12,111 nucleotides of DNA, taken from positions 1 through 12,111 of the forward strand of contig QILZ01000393.1 of the NCBI GenBank assembly GCA_003233545.1, in the 5' to 3' direction. Positions 1 to 7,221 of the stretch are shown piece after piece. Position numbers and translations under genes: made by a program. Origin of the DNA: Spirochaetales bacterium. Lineage in GTDB: Bacteria > Spirochaetota > Spirochaetia > SZUA-6. The stretch's first letter is position 1; every line of letters begins with the position of its first letter. The notes beneath the pieces were generated by a model. The model was not told the origin of the DNA. It searched no databases and was given only the letters and a program-made list of their open reading frames with translations.

Positions 1-152
1 GTACTTATAGAACATCCGATTATTTTGTTTAAATCTTCGAAATCCAATAGTTTACTTTGCTCGATATTCACCGATTCCAACAGTATGGATGTGTTCTTAT
101 ACGGCATGAAGGTAAAATCTTTCCGAACATAATGTGGATTAATAGGTAGCAT
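1..152 (-). CDS. Unidentified protein, N-terminal 50 residues only (runs off window)
   Basis: An open frame on the minus strand starts at ATG (complement of 150-152) and runs off the window at position 1 without a stop. The start is supported by AAGGA 8 nt upstream. The first residues are MLPINPHYVRKDFTF, followed by a hydrophilic stretch ending in LNKIIGCSIS. No signal peptide or membrane segment is visible. It lies 34 bp downstream of the second permease gene in the same direction, so it is probably co-transcribed with the quaternary-amine transporter and the two methyltransferases. I do not recognise the family. By context it could be part of the demethylation pathway, but nothing in these 50 residues shows a corrinoid-binding, methyltetrahydrofolate-binding or iron-sulfur motif. 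An in-frame TTG overlapping the permease stop codon is a less likely start. Confidence 0.6.
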   Translation of the reverse strand, partial: MLPINPHYVRKDFTFMPYKNTSILLESVNIEQSKLLDFEDLNKIIGCSIS

Positions 153-186
153 CAGGATTTCCTTAAGGATTACTGCGGAGAAAGAG

Positions 187-918
187 TTAAACAATTATAC
201 TATTCTCTATATTTCCCAGTATATTATCAAGAAATACCGCAAGTAAAGCCGTTAAAATTGCACCCGTTAATAAAATCGTATTTCTCATAAGAGAAATACC
301 AATAACTATAAAATCTCCCAGACCACCTGCTCCAATAAATGTTGCGAGAGCAGCAGTGCCTACATTTACTACAGTTGCCGTTCTTATTCCGGCAAAGATA
401 ATATAAAGAGCAAGAGGAAGTTCTACTTTCCATAAAATTTGCATCTTTTTCATCCCCATTCCGTAGGCTGTGTCAATAATACCCGGATCTACTTTTCTTA
501 TTCCCGTATAGGTGTTCCTTAAAATGGGTAAAAGCGAATACACCCATAAAGCAAAGATTGCTGTTTTAAAACCCAGTCCCAATAAACCCATCATGAGCCC
601 AATTACAGCGAGGCTGGGAAGTGTCTGTCCAAAATTAACAACAGTGATAATTATAGGAGCTATTTTTTTAAATCTCTGTCTTGTAATCAGTATACCAAGG
701 GGAATTGCCGTAGCTATTGCAAGAAATGTTGCTACAAATACCAATTCGAGATGTTCTATTAGTCTCCTTTTTATATTACTATAAGAAATTATATTCGCGG
801 CCATCTGTCCGCCCGGGTTTTTTACATAATATATAGATACAATTATACCAACTCCAATGATCAGTATTGGTATCAACAAAACTTTCATTAATTGCTTCTT
901 GCCGGCGATTTTATTCAT
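187..918 (-). CDS. Quaternary-amine (OpuC/YehW-type) ABC transporter permease, 243 aa
   Basis: Inner-membrane subunit of an importer for glycine betaine-like osmolytes or other trimethylammonium compounds. A first membrane segment lies at about residues 12-31, and further hydrophobic segments at about 57-79, 86-112, 118-135, 166-195 and 205-232. The family landmarks are QTLPSLAVIGLM (98-109), LLPILRNTYTGI (129-140) and the ATPase-contacting EAA loop DTAYGMGMKKMQILWKVELP (149-168), then IGAGGLGDFI (195-204). The length matches the usual short permease of this family. It follows the ATPase gene by 18 bp. The ATG has only a weak Shine-Dalgarno match (TAAGAA), so translational coupling to the ATPase or a start at Met11 is possible. 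It pairs with the other, longer permease of the operon to make a heterodimeric channel (inference). Confidence 0.92.
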   Translation of the reverse strand: MNKIAGKKQLMKVLLIPILIIGVGIIVSIYYVKNPGGQMAANIISYSNIKRRLIEHLELVFVATFLAIATAIPLGILITRQRFKKIAPIIITVVNFGQTLPSLAVIGLMMGLLGLGFKTAIFALWVYSLLPILRNTYTGIRKVDPGIIDTAYGMGMKKMQILWKVELPLALYIIFAGIRTATVVNVGTAALATFIGAGGLGDFIVIGISLMRNTILLTGAILTALLAVFLDNILGNIENSIIV

Positions 919-936
919 TTCTTAGTATCCGATAGA

Positions 937-2043
937 TTATTCTTGATCCGAATTTGATATTAGTCTCGTAAGTACATTTAATGTCACTTCTCCTATGAAT
1001 TCATTCTTATTGTTCACCACACAAATGGTTCCAACACCCAATGCCATCATGTTCGAAAGTGCGGTTTTTAGTGTATCCTCAGGATTAACAGGACTCGCCA
1101 TAGTCCTTATTATTTCTTTAAGACTTTTTCCTTTTTCTAAATCTTCTTCGAGTACGTAGCCTCTCGGCTCCATTTTCTCATTAATTACATATAAAAAATT
1201 ATTATTGACTCTCTTTATCATCTCCTTAACTTTATTAATGGGATCGGAACTTTTAACAATTTTTACATCTCTTGTCATAACATCCCTTACTTTTATTAGA
1301 CCCAATCGTTTAAGCGTTCTATCTGATCCCACAAATTCCGAAACAAACTCGTTTTCAGGATGTGACAAAATATTATCAGGTGTACCATATTGGATCAATT
1401 TTCCATCTTTCAATATGGCAATTAAATCGCCCATCTTTATTGCTTCATCAATATCATGTGTCACGAAAACTATTGTTTTGTGGATCTTTTCCTGAATATA
1501 TAAAAATTCGTTTTGTAATTTACTCCTCGTTATTGGATCCGCAGCTCCAAAGGGTTCATCCATGAGCATTATTGGAGGATCGGCAGCAAGCGCTCTGGCA
1601 ACGCCAACACGTTGAACCTGACCTCCGGACAACGCTTTTGGATATCTATTCTTATATTCATCCGGATCAAGGCCAATCAATATCAGCATATTATTGACTA
1701 CATTTTCTATCTTATCCTTGGGCCATTTTAGCAGCTTAGGAACCACAGAAATATTTTCAGCTATTGTCCAGTGAGGAAATAATCCTGTTCCCTGAATTAC
1801 ATAACCCATCTTTCTTCTAAGTTCGACCTGATCGACCTTTGTAATATCGTCATCATTAATAAATATCTTTCCGCCTGTTGGTGATATTAACCCATTTATC
1901 ATTCTTAATAATGTAGTTTTCCCACAGCCCGAAGGACCTATCAATATGCAAATCTTACCCTTTGGAATTTCGACACTTAAATTATCTACAGCCGGATTTC
2001 TGTTTCCTTTATATATCTTTACCAATTTTTCCAACTTTATCAT
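937..2043 (-). CDS. opuCA: Quaternary-amine ABC transporter ATP-binding protein with tandem CBS domains, 368 aa
   Basis: Cytoplasmic ATPase that drives the betaine-type importer. Visible motifs are Walker A GPSGCGKT (36-43), Q-loop Gln84, signature LSGGQ (138-142), Walker B IMLMDEP (158-164, catalytic Glu163) and the H-loop histidine 196 in FVTHD. The nucleotide-binding domain is followed by two CBS domains, at about 251-302 (starting VRDVMTRDV) and 311-365 (ending GEVTLNVLTRLI). This is the layout of OpuAA/OpuCA/ProV-type ATPases, where the CBS pair regulates transport in response to ionic strength or nucleotides. The tail after the second CBS domain is very short (ISNSDQE). The gene lies 25 bp after the longer permease and 18 bp before the shorter one. 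The symbol reflects family membership; YehX-type is an alternative, but YehX-like proteins tend to be shorter than 368 aa. Confidence 0.93.
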   Translation of the reverse strand: MIKLEKLVKIYKGNRNPAVDNLSVEIPKGKICILIGPSGCGKTTLLRMINGLISPTGGKIFINDDDITKVDQVELRRKMGYVIQGTGLFPHWTIAENISVVPKLLKWPKDKIENVVNNMLILIGLDPDEYKNRYPKALSGGQVQRVGVARALAADPPIMLMDEPFGAADPITRSKLQNEFLYIQEKIHKTIVFVTHDIDEAIKMGDLIAILKDGKLIQYGTPDNILSHPENEFVSEFVGSDRTLKRLGLIKVRDVMTRDVKIVKSSDPINKVKEMIKRVNNNFLYVINEKMEPRGYVLEEDLEKGKSLKEIIRTMASPVNPEDTLKTALSNMMALGVGTICVVNNKNEFIGEVTLNVLTRLISNSDQE

Positions 2044-2068
2044 AATTCCACCCCAGCAATTATTATAA

Positions 2069-2866
2069 CTAATCTACACGTAAACCTTTCGGAGTAAACC
2101 ATTTTTCGACTCGTCCAAGGAAAAAATCAGTTATTATAGCAAAAATGCCAATCCATATAGCTCCGGTTAATATCATGTTTTGGCTGCCTCTTGAGATTCC
2201 TCTGAATATAAATTCCCCGAGGCTTTTTGCACCGATATATGAAGCAATAGCCGCTATACCTGCTATCATTACAGTTGATGTCCTTATACCGGCCATAATT
2301 ACCGGTAAGGCAATAGGCAGATTAACTTTTAAAATAATTTGAAGATTACTCATACCCATACCCCTTGCCGAATCTGTAACAGCAGGATCAATACTTGTTA
2401 TACCCGCATACGTATTTCTTATAATTGGAAGTTGGGCATATAATACCAGGGCAACAACAGCATTGAAAAAACCGATACCTAAAATTGGAATAAATAGACC
2501 AAACAAAGCTATACTGGGAATGGTCATTATTATACTGTCTATATATAAAATTACATTCCTTAAAACTTTACGGTAGAAAACAAGACCAATAAAAAATCCG
2601 TACAGCATAAACACGATTATTTTATTAGAAATAGGCTGCTTTTTGTAAAAAATAAATGCGATTAATATTCCGGCAAACAATGAAATTATAAAAAGGATAT
2701 TCCGCAATAAGATATTCTTTGGCCATGAAGGAAGAGTTATTAAAATTCCTGATACAACTGCTATTGCTATAGCAAAAACCATAGAAAAAATAACAAGGTA
2801 TGCATGAGCAGCAGTCAACTGCAGCAATATATTTATTCTTTGAACCATGAAATTGATTAATCTCAA
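2069..2866 (-). CDS. Quaternary-amine ABC transporter permease with extra membrane segments, 265 aa
   Basis: Second membrane subunit of the betaine-type importer. The family core is clear: IMTIPSIALFGLF (113-125), LPIIRNTYAGI (146-156), EAA loop DSARGMGMSNLQIILKVNLP (165-184) and IGAKSLGEFI (211-220). Compared with the partner permease, the stretch between the GILIT segment (40-44) and the TIPSIA motif (115-120) is longer by roughly 48 residues. It carries about two additional hydrophobic segments (about 54-74 and 82-98). The start is TTG, with AAGGT 9 nt upstream (2876-2880); the in-frame ATG six codons later has no good ribosome site. The gene begins 22 bp after the second methyltransferase gene and is followed by the ATPase gene. 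In this operon the methyltransferase genes are wedged between the binding protein and the rest of the transporter. Confidence 0.9.
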   Translation of the reverse strand: MRLINFMVQRINILLQLTAAHAYLVIFSMVFAIAIAVVSGILITLPSWPKNILLRNILFIISLFAGILIAFIFYKKQPISNKIIVFMLYGFFIGLVFYRKVLRNVILYIDSIIMTIPSIALFGLFIPILGIGFFNAVVALVLYAQLPIIRNTYAGITSIDPAVTDSARGMGMSNLQIILKVNLPIALPVIMAGIRTSTVMIAGIAAIASYIGAKSLGEFIFRGISRGSQNMILTGAIWIGIFAIITDFFLGRVEKWFTPKGLRVD

Positions 2867-2888
2867 TTTTGATCTACCTTATTTAAAA

Positions 2889-4319
2889 TTATTTTCTCGA
2901 ATTCAAAATATCTTCAATAGTTTTCTCTGCTGCTTCGGGTAATATCGGAACTTTATGCCTGCCTATAATTTCTTTTGCCTCTTCATTTAAACGTTGGAAC
3001 ATATCTTTTTTCCCTAATCTTAACCAGTTATCATAAACATTTCGATCCTGCCTTTTTGATATATATTGCATCTCTTTCCAGTTAGTCAACGTATGATCAT
3101 CATCTAAAAATCCGCTGCCGGGTTTTGCTCTCCTTATAGCATCAAGTGCCAGTGTTTTTTTACTTACCGGTATACCATTTACTATATATTTTGAAATGGA
3201 GATAGCTTCATCTACAAGAAGAATCATTTCCACCGATGAGGTCAGTCCTGATTCTATATAACCATTATCATGCACAAGTTGACTTCTGGTTAATAATGAA
3301 TTATAGACGGATAACATCGCTTCCATCCCCGCCTGCGCATCAACTACTTTCGAATCTGTTGCTCCGGATGTTCCCCAAGCCGGAAGGTTGTAAAAACGGG
3401 CCATTGCTACAGTACCGGCAGAAGCCAAAACCCATTCCGGTGCTCCATAGCTTACGACCGCGGTCTTCATATCAAGGGCGGCAACATTCGGACCGAAGAT
3501 AAAAGGAGAACCAGGATTTTTTAACTGTGCCATCACCAGTCCGGTGAGACATTCTGCATTTCCCAGGGCCATTGCCCCGGCTACAGATATTGGACCACCT
3601 CCCCCTGTGTTAGGTGATGGAGGAAAAGCGATCGGTATCCCTTTTTCAGAACAAAATAACAGTTTCTGTACTGATTCAGAATTAAACAATCTGGGAGATA
3701 TAGGTTCAGTATAAAGTATTAGAAATGGTTTTTGCCTGAATTTTTCTTTTCCGCCCGCTATAGAACAAGCAATGTTATATATTGATTCAATATCTTCTAT
3801 ATTATTCGCGGTAATAACCATGGGTTTTGTATTATTTTTTGCCATCTCAATGAATCCGAACAGATAAGAATCCTTCGGATTCACATCAGATGGAGTACCC
3901 ATTGACATTACAAAATTTAAATTTGGTAATGCATCAACAAGTCTGGCGATATTCCCCACATCTTCAACAACAGATTTTCTTCTTTCATGTGAATCAATAT
4001 CTAAGATAAAAATTGTATCCGATCCGGTACCAAAATTAGTTTTACCCTGCTCGAGGCTCATTGAAAAGTTCCCCGAGCGATCATACATTGATATTCTTGA
4101 TGGTGCAGTTGATAAAGATTTTCTAAGCAGGTATTCAGGGATTTTTACATTCTCTCCTTCAACTATCGCCCCTGCTTCTTTTAAAAGTTTTATACCATCA
4201 TCGTCCTTTATCACCATACCGATTTTGCTCATTATTTCCAATGTGGCATTATGTATTTCCAATATCTGTTCTTCCGACAAAACTTCTAAAAACGGAAAGT
4301 TATTTTTTATGTGTTCCAT
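2889..4319 (-). CDS. MttB-family corrinoid methyltransferase without pyrrolysine (MtgB-like), 476 aa
   Basis: A member of the trimethylamine methyltransferase (MttB) superfamily. Such enzymes move a methyl group from a quaternary or tertiary amine to the cobalt of a cognate corrinoid protein in the cytoplasm. Recognisable features are the N-terminal LSEEQILEIHNATLEIMSKIG (14-34), a glycine-rich loop TGGGGPIS (238-245), the block GTSGATDSKVVDAQAGMEAM (316-335), HDNGYIESGLTSS (350-362) and the C-terminal GSGFLDDDHTL (401-411). The frame is open throughout with no in-frame TAG, so it belongs to the non-pyrrolysine branch that includes the glycine betaine methyltransferase MtgB and the MtpB/MtcB enzymes for proline betaine and carnitine. 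True trimethylamine activity needs pyrrolysine and is unlikely. Length matches the family. GAAGGA sits 10 nt before the ATG. The exact substrate cannot be told from sequence; the transporter context argues for a betaine-type compound. Confidence 0.9.
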   Translation of the reverse strand: MEHIKNNFPFLEVLSEEQILEIHNATLEIMSKIGMVIKDDDGIKLLKEAGAIVEGENVKIPEYLLRKSLSTAPSRISMYDRSGNFSMSLEQGKTNFGTGSDTIFILDIDSHERRKSVVEDVGNIARLVDALPNLNFVMSMGTPSDVNPKDSYLFGFIEMAKNNTKPMVITANNIEDIESIYNIACSIAGGKEKFRQKPFLILYTEPISPRLFNSESVQKLLFCSEKGIPIAFPPSPNTGGGGPISVAGAMALGNAECLTGLVMAQLKNPGSPFIFGPNVAALDMKTAVVSYGAPEWVLASAGTVAMARFYNLPAWGTSGATDSKVVDAQAGMEAMLSVYNSLLTRSQLVHDNGYIESGLTSSVEMILLVDEAISISKYIVNGIPVSKKTLALDAIRRAKPGSGFLDDDHTLTNWKEMQYISKRQDRNVYDNWLRLGKKDMFQRLNEEAKEIIGRHKVPILPEAAEKTIEDILNSRK

Positions 4320-4344
4320 AATTTATTTATCCTTCATTAGCTAA

Positions 4345-4369
4345 AAAAATAAAGTTAAATCTTTATTTT
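4345..4369 (-). other. AU-rich hairpin followed by T-run between the two methyltransferase genes
   Basis: On the minus strand, AAAATAAAG and CTTTATTTT form a perfect 9-bp inverted repeat (plus-strand arms 4346-4354 and 4361-4369) around a 6-nt loop, followed by a short T-run. It starts two bases after the stop of the upstream methyltransferase gene. With only one G-C pair it is a poor terminator. It could be an mRNA-stabilising or processing element, or a chance product of AT-rich DNA. Confidence 0.3.
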
Positions 4370-4370
4370 A

Positions 4371-5813
4371 TTAAACTACAATCGGATTAAACTCCTTTCT
4401 AATCTGTTGATCAATTTTTTTACCCAGAGGTTCGGGTTTATGATTTTCTAATATTTCCATTGTAATTTGGCGGGCTCTGCATCGTATATCCGTGTTACTA
4501 TTTTTCTCCCATTTCTCTCTCAATTCTCTATCGATAACTTTTGAAGGATAGAAGAATTCGCTTCTCATATATTTTAATGTATGCTCTTCGGCTAAATAAT
4601 TGCCTCCTGGTCCTACCTTATTAATTACATCAACCGCAATGGTATCATCGTTTACCTCAATCCCCCGTAATATTCTAAGAGTCATCCCAATCATCTCATT
4701 ATCAATTACAAACTGCTCCGGAATGATTGTACTCATATTTTCAACCAGACCAGCAGCATGATGTATATAATTTGCACCCGCCAGAGCATCGATGACAAGA
4801 CTAATTCCTTTTTCAAATCCGGCTTGAATATCAGGGATTTTACTATCCGTTAACCCGGCAGAATTATAGATGGGCAGATTGTAATAATGCATAATTTGCG
4901 CAATAGCAGCATTTGCAAGCCCAAACTCTGGTGTGCCTGTTAAATACGAACCTGATCTCATATCGGCTATAGCCGGAATAGGCCCGGGTATAACCGGTGT
5001 TCCCCTGGATACAATTTGCGTTAAGCATATTCCTGCAAGCTGTTCAGCGTTTATCTGCACAAGCATACCAGCCAGAGTCACAGGCGCCGTAACACCTGCC
5101 ATCGGAGCAGAGGAAAGAACAACCGGCATTCCCGCTCTTGCTGCTTCGATTAACAAACGTGTAACCGTTGGATCAAATTTCAGCGGACTTATCATCCAGC
5201 TTGTAATAAAAGACACGATAGGACGTCTTTTGAGAGCAGCTTCTCCACCGGCAATATACCCGGCCATCAATATAACATCCCGTATACCTTTTACACTATA
5301 TATACCGGACTGCACATGCTTTGTAGTATTTTTAATGGCATTATAATAGGTGTTAACATCTACATTATCCTTATTTAACCCGTCCGGGTATACGGGAACA
5401 AGATAAAAATGAATATTATCCAGGCCATCCACCAACTTTGCCAGCATAGCTACATCTTTTAATCCGGCCTTTCTTAACTTTCCTGATTCAATATCTATTA
5501 CTTTTAATGCGGCCCCGCCCGATCCTATATAAACATGCTCATTTTCCAAAAAGATATCATTTTTCTCTTCTCTTCCCGCCAATAATATAGCTTTCGGGGC
5601 ACTATCAATCATATCTTCAATAAAAGTTGCTGAGAGCCATACACGGCTGTCAGCAACTCTTGCACCGGCATCTTTAAACAGTTCTAATGCTTCTTTTTCC
5701 TCAACAAGAAAGCCCGTTTTTTCGAGAATTCGAATCGAAGCATTATGTATTTTAAGGACTTGTTCATCACCAAGAGGTTTATACTGCCCCCCTTTTACAC
5801 CTCTGCTAATCAT
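4371..5813 (-). CDS. MttB-family corrinoid methyltransferase without pyrrolysine, divergent paralog, 480 aa
   Basis: Second MttB-superfamily enzyme. It shares the family layout with its downstream neighbour but is clearly diverged: LGDEQVLKIHNASIRILEKTG (14-34), GSGGAALKVID (97-107), SAGLTDSKIPDIQAGFEKG (318-336), GANYIHHAAGL (346-356) and GGNYLAEEHTLKYMRSEF (403-420). No in-frame TAG interrupts it. The glycine-rich GGGG loop of the neighbour is absent; the matching stretch reads MAGVTAPVTLAG (238-249). The ATG is preceded by GAGG about 5 nt away, and the gene begins 24 bp after the binding-protein gene. Because the two paralogs differ in the barrel core that forms the substrate pocket, they probably handle different methylamines or successive steps (inference). 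A C-terminal extension after ENHKP is rich in charged residues. Confidence 0.88.
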   Translation of the reverse strand: MISRGVKGGQYKPLGDEQVLKIHNASIRILEKTGFLVEEKEALELFKDAGARVADSRVWLSATFIEDMIDSAPKAILLAGREEKNDIFLENEHVYIGSGGAALKVIDIESGKLRKAGLKDVAMLAKLVDGLDNIHFYLVPVYPDGLNKDNVDVNTYYNAIKNTTKHVQSGIYSVKGIRDVILMAGYIAGGEAALKRRPIVSFITSWMISPLKFDPTVTRLLIEAARAGMPVVLSSAPMAGVTAPVTLAGMLVQINAEQLAGICLTQIVSRGTPVIPGPIPAIADMRSGSYLTGTPEFGLANAAIAQIMHYYNLPIYNSAGLTDSKIPDIQAGFEKGISLVIDALAGANYIHHAAGLVENMSTIIPEQFVIDNEMIGMTLRILRGIEVNDDTIAVDVINKVGPGGNYLAEEHTLKYMRSEFFYPSKVIDRELREKWEKNSNTDIRCRARQITMEILENHKPEPLGKKIDQQIRKEFNPIVV

Positions 5814-5837
5814 CCGATCCTCTATAATATCGACCTC

Positions 5838-6767
5838 TTATTTAATTAATCCCTCAGTTTTAAGCCAGTCCATCGCCACCTTTTCAACCGGTTGTTCATC
5901 GACATCGACTTTTTTATTAAGAGAAATCATAGTAGAATTATCGAGTTTGGATGCAATTTTTCCCAATATCTTTGATATTTCCGGATATTTATCCATAATT
6001 TCCTTTCTTACATTTGGTGCGGGATTATATACCGGAAAGAATTTCTTATCATCGACCAGATTAAAAAGGTTATATGCACCAACTCGTCCATCTGTTGCAA
6101 AGCCCATAGCAACATCTACCTGCCCGTCTTTTAGTGCTTTGTATACAAGCCCCCAATCGAGGGTTATAACCTTACTTTCGGGAAATTCAAAACCATATAC
6201 CTTTTGTAAGCCTTTTATTCCGTCAGGCCGTGCATAAAACTCATGATCTGTGCCAAGCTTCAGCTCATTAGGATGAGAATTAACATAAGAAGCTAAATCC
6301 GATATTGTCTTGATTCCTTTCTCTTTACCTTCTTTTTGAGTCATCATTAGAGTGTAGGTATCGTTTAAAGGCGCCATTTGCAGCCAGACAATACCATTTT
6401 TTGCATCTTCTTTTTTCACAGTTTTATAACAAACTTCAGGATCTGTAATAGCCTTCTCATGCCCTAAAAACGTTAAAAGAGCAGTGCCCGTATATTCCCA
6501 ATACATATCAATTTCATTTTTTAAGAGCGCTTCCCTGGATATCTTAGTACCACCCAGTCCCGTTTTATCAACAACACTAAAACCGGCATCCTTTAACGAA
6601 AGAATTGTTATTTTCCCTAACAATAACTCTTCTGTAAATTCTTTTGAGCCAACTGTTATTGGGCCTTTCAAGGTTTTTTCCTTCTTTCCTCCAGCAAACA
6701 GAGCAACTGAAGAAAACGAAAAAACCAATACCATTAAAATTAATACACTTTTCCCTACCTTTTTCAT
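5838..6767 (-). CDS. opuCC: Quaternary-amine ABC transporter substrate-binding protein (OpuAC/OsmF family), 309 aa
   Basis: Periplasmic binding protein that delivers glycine betaine, choline-like or related trimethylammonium compounds to the two permeases encoded downstream. Residues 1-25 are a signal peptide (MKK, hydrophobic core, LFAGG) with likely cleavage after Ala25. The mature part starts GGKKEK, a spirochaete-like style with no lipobox cysteine. Family landmarks are ITVGSKEFTEELLLGKI (37-53), DMYWEYTGTAL (87-97), DHEFYARPDGIKGLQKVYGF (174-193) and VDVAMGFATDGRV (217-229). Aromatic residues such as Trp90 and Tyr92 sit where ligand-cage aromatics occur in relatives (inference). The start at 6767 is chosen because a near-consensus AGGAGGT precedes it; an upstream in-frame ATG would add 16 residues before the signal peptide and is rejected. 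It is the first gene of the operon, with the first methyltransferase gene 24 bp downstream. Confidence 0.92.
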   Translation of the reverse strand: MKKVGKSVLILMVLVFSFSSVALFAGGKKEKTLKGPITVGSKEFTEELLLGKITILSLKDAGFSVVDKTGLGGTKISREALLKNEIDMYWEYTGTALLTFLGHEKAITDPEVCYKTVKKEDAKNGIVWLQMAPLNDTYTLMMTQKEGKEKGIKTISDLASYVNSHPNELKLGTDHEFYARPDGIKGLQKVYGFEFPESKVITLDWGLVYKALKDGQVDVAMGFATDGRVGAYNLFNLVDDKKFFPVYNPAPNVRKEIMDKYPEISKILGKIASKLDNSTMISLNKKVDVDEQPVEKVAMDWLKTEGLIK

Positions 6768-6770
6768 AAA

Positions 6771-6777
6771 ACCTCCT
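6771..6777 (-). promoter_or_regulatory. Ribosome binding site fixing the binding-protein start
   Basis: AGGAGGT on the minus strand, 3 nt before the ATG at 6767. It decides against the in-frame ATG 16 codons upstream and marks the start of a strongly translated first gene. Confidence 0.85.
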
Positions 6778-6877
6778 ATAAATTGTTTAAAATTGAAACC
6801 AGAATAATTATACATTAAATCTTATACTTTTTACATCTTCCGGCCTGTACATAATAGTCTTCTTTTTAAGGTTTCTA

Positions 6878-6906
6878 ATGGTAGCAAAAACCGAAAACGG
6901 AGTCAA
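6878..6906 (-). promoter_or_regulatory. Candidate sigma70-type promoter of the amine transporter-methyltransferase operon
   Basis: On the minus strand, TTGACT (plus 6901-6906) is separated by exactly 17 bp from TACCAT (plus 6878-6883). These match the -35 consensus at 5 of 6 and the -10 consensus at 4 of 6 positions. A start near 6871 would give a leader of roughly 100 nt before the binding-protein ATG. A TATAAT nearer the gene (about 6806-6811 on the minus strand) lacks a convincing -35. No start site has been measured, so this is a prediction. Confidence 0.45.
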
Positions 6907-7221
6907 GCAAAAAAAGGGCCAATTTGATAGTAAGGAAATACAACTAATGAAGAATATATATAATAAAAGCCGACACTAAGTAAGAATAAGATAAGGATTC
7001 TTAAAATATGTCTGGAACGTAAGTCCGTAGTTATTGATTGCGATAAGATTTATAAGTTCAGGAATCGCTGTAATTTTATCTGACTTAACACTATTTTATC
7101 CCGCAAAGAAGTAACAAAAGACTTTTTAGAAAGCTATTTACCGGGAGGAATAAAAAGACTTGTGAATTAATTGATTTCCGCATTACGCTGTGAATTCCAA
7201 CTATAGACCAATTGAAAAAAT
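6907..7221. other. Gene-free stretch downstream of the regulator
   Basis: No intact gene is visible on either strand between the regulator stop and the operon promoter. The stretch holds a decayed transposase-like fragment (7084-7170, listed separately) and an imperfectly placed dyad, TAAGAAT (6981-6987) with ATTCTTA (6997-7003) around a 9-nt spacer. There is no convincing intrinsic terminator after the regulator gene, so read-through into the amine operon cannot be excluded. Confidence 0.5.
7084..7170 (+). pseudogene. Short remnant resembling the N-terminus of an Rpn/PD-(D/E)XK transposase-nuclease
   Basis: A 28-codon open stretch between TGA (7081-7083) and TAA (7168-7170) encodes LNTILSRKEVTKDFLESYLP followed by GGIKRLVN. 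This resembles the conserved opening of Rpn-family recombination-promoting nucleases/putative transposases, which typically read like (D)KFFKxVFSxKExAKDFLxxYLPxxIxxLID. Nothing upstream or downstream continues the protein: stops flank it on both sides and the catalytic PD-(D/E)XK part is missing. It is therefore read as a degraded fragment rather than a gene. The match is short and made from memory, so the call is tentative. Confidence 0.4.

Noticed and set aside
4933..5346. Long plus-strand open frame opposite the first methyltransferase gene
   Set aside because: It is the complementary shadow of a well-supported family gene and shows no independent protein-like features or ribosome site.
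2889..5813. Possibility that either MttB-family gene encodes pyrrolysine through an in-frame TAG
   Set aside because: Both frames are open over the full family length, so no amber codon is needed or present.
6768..6815. Upstream in-frame ATG at 6815 extending the amine-binding protein by 16 residues
   Set aside because: The extension would precede the signal peptide and skip the near-consensus AGGAGGT at 6771-6777.
6768..6877. Riboswitch in the leader of the amine operon
   Set aside because: About 100 nt of AT-rich leader shows no recognisable conserved riboswitch core or strong stem; nothing specific to support it.
6878..6979. A 33-codon plus-strand frame (MVAKTENGVKQ...NKSRH) with AAGG six bases upstream
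   Set aside because: It coincides with the predicted minus-strand promoter, resembles nothing I know, and its length is within chance expectation; not called as a gene.
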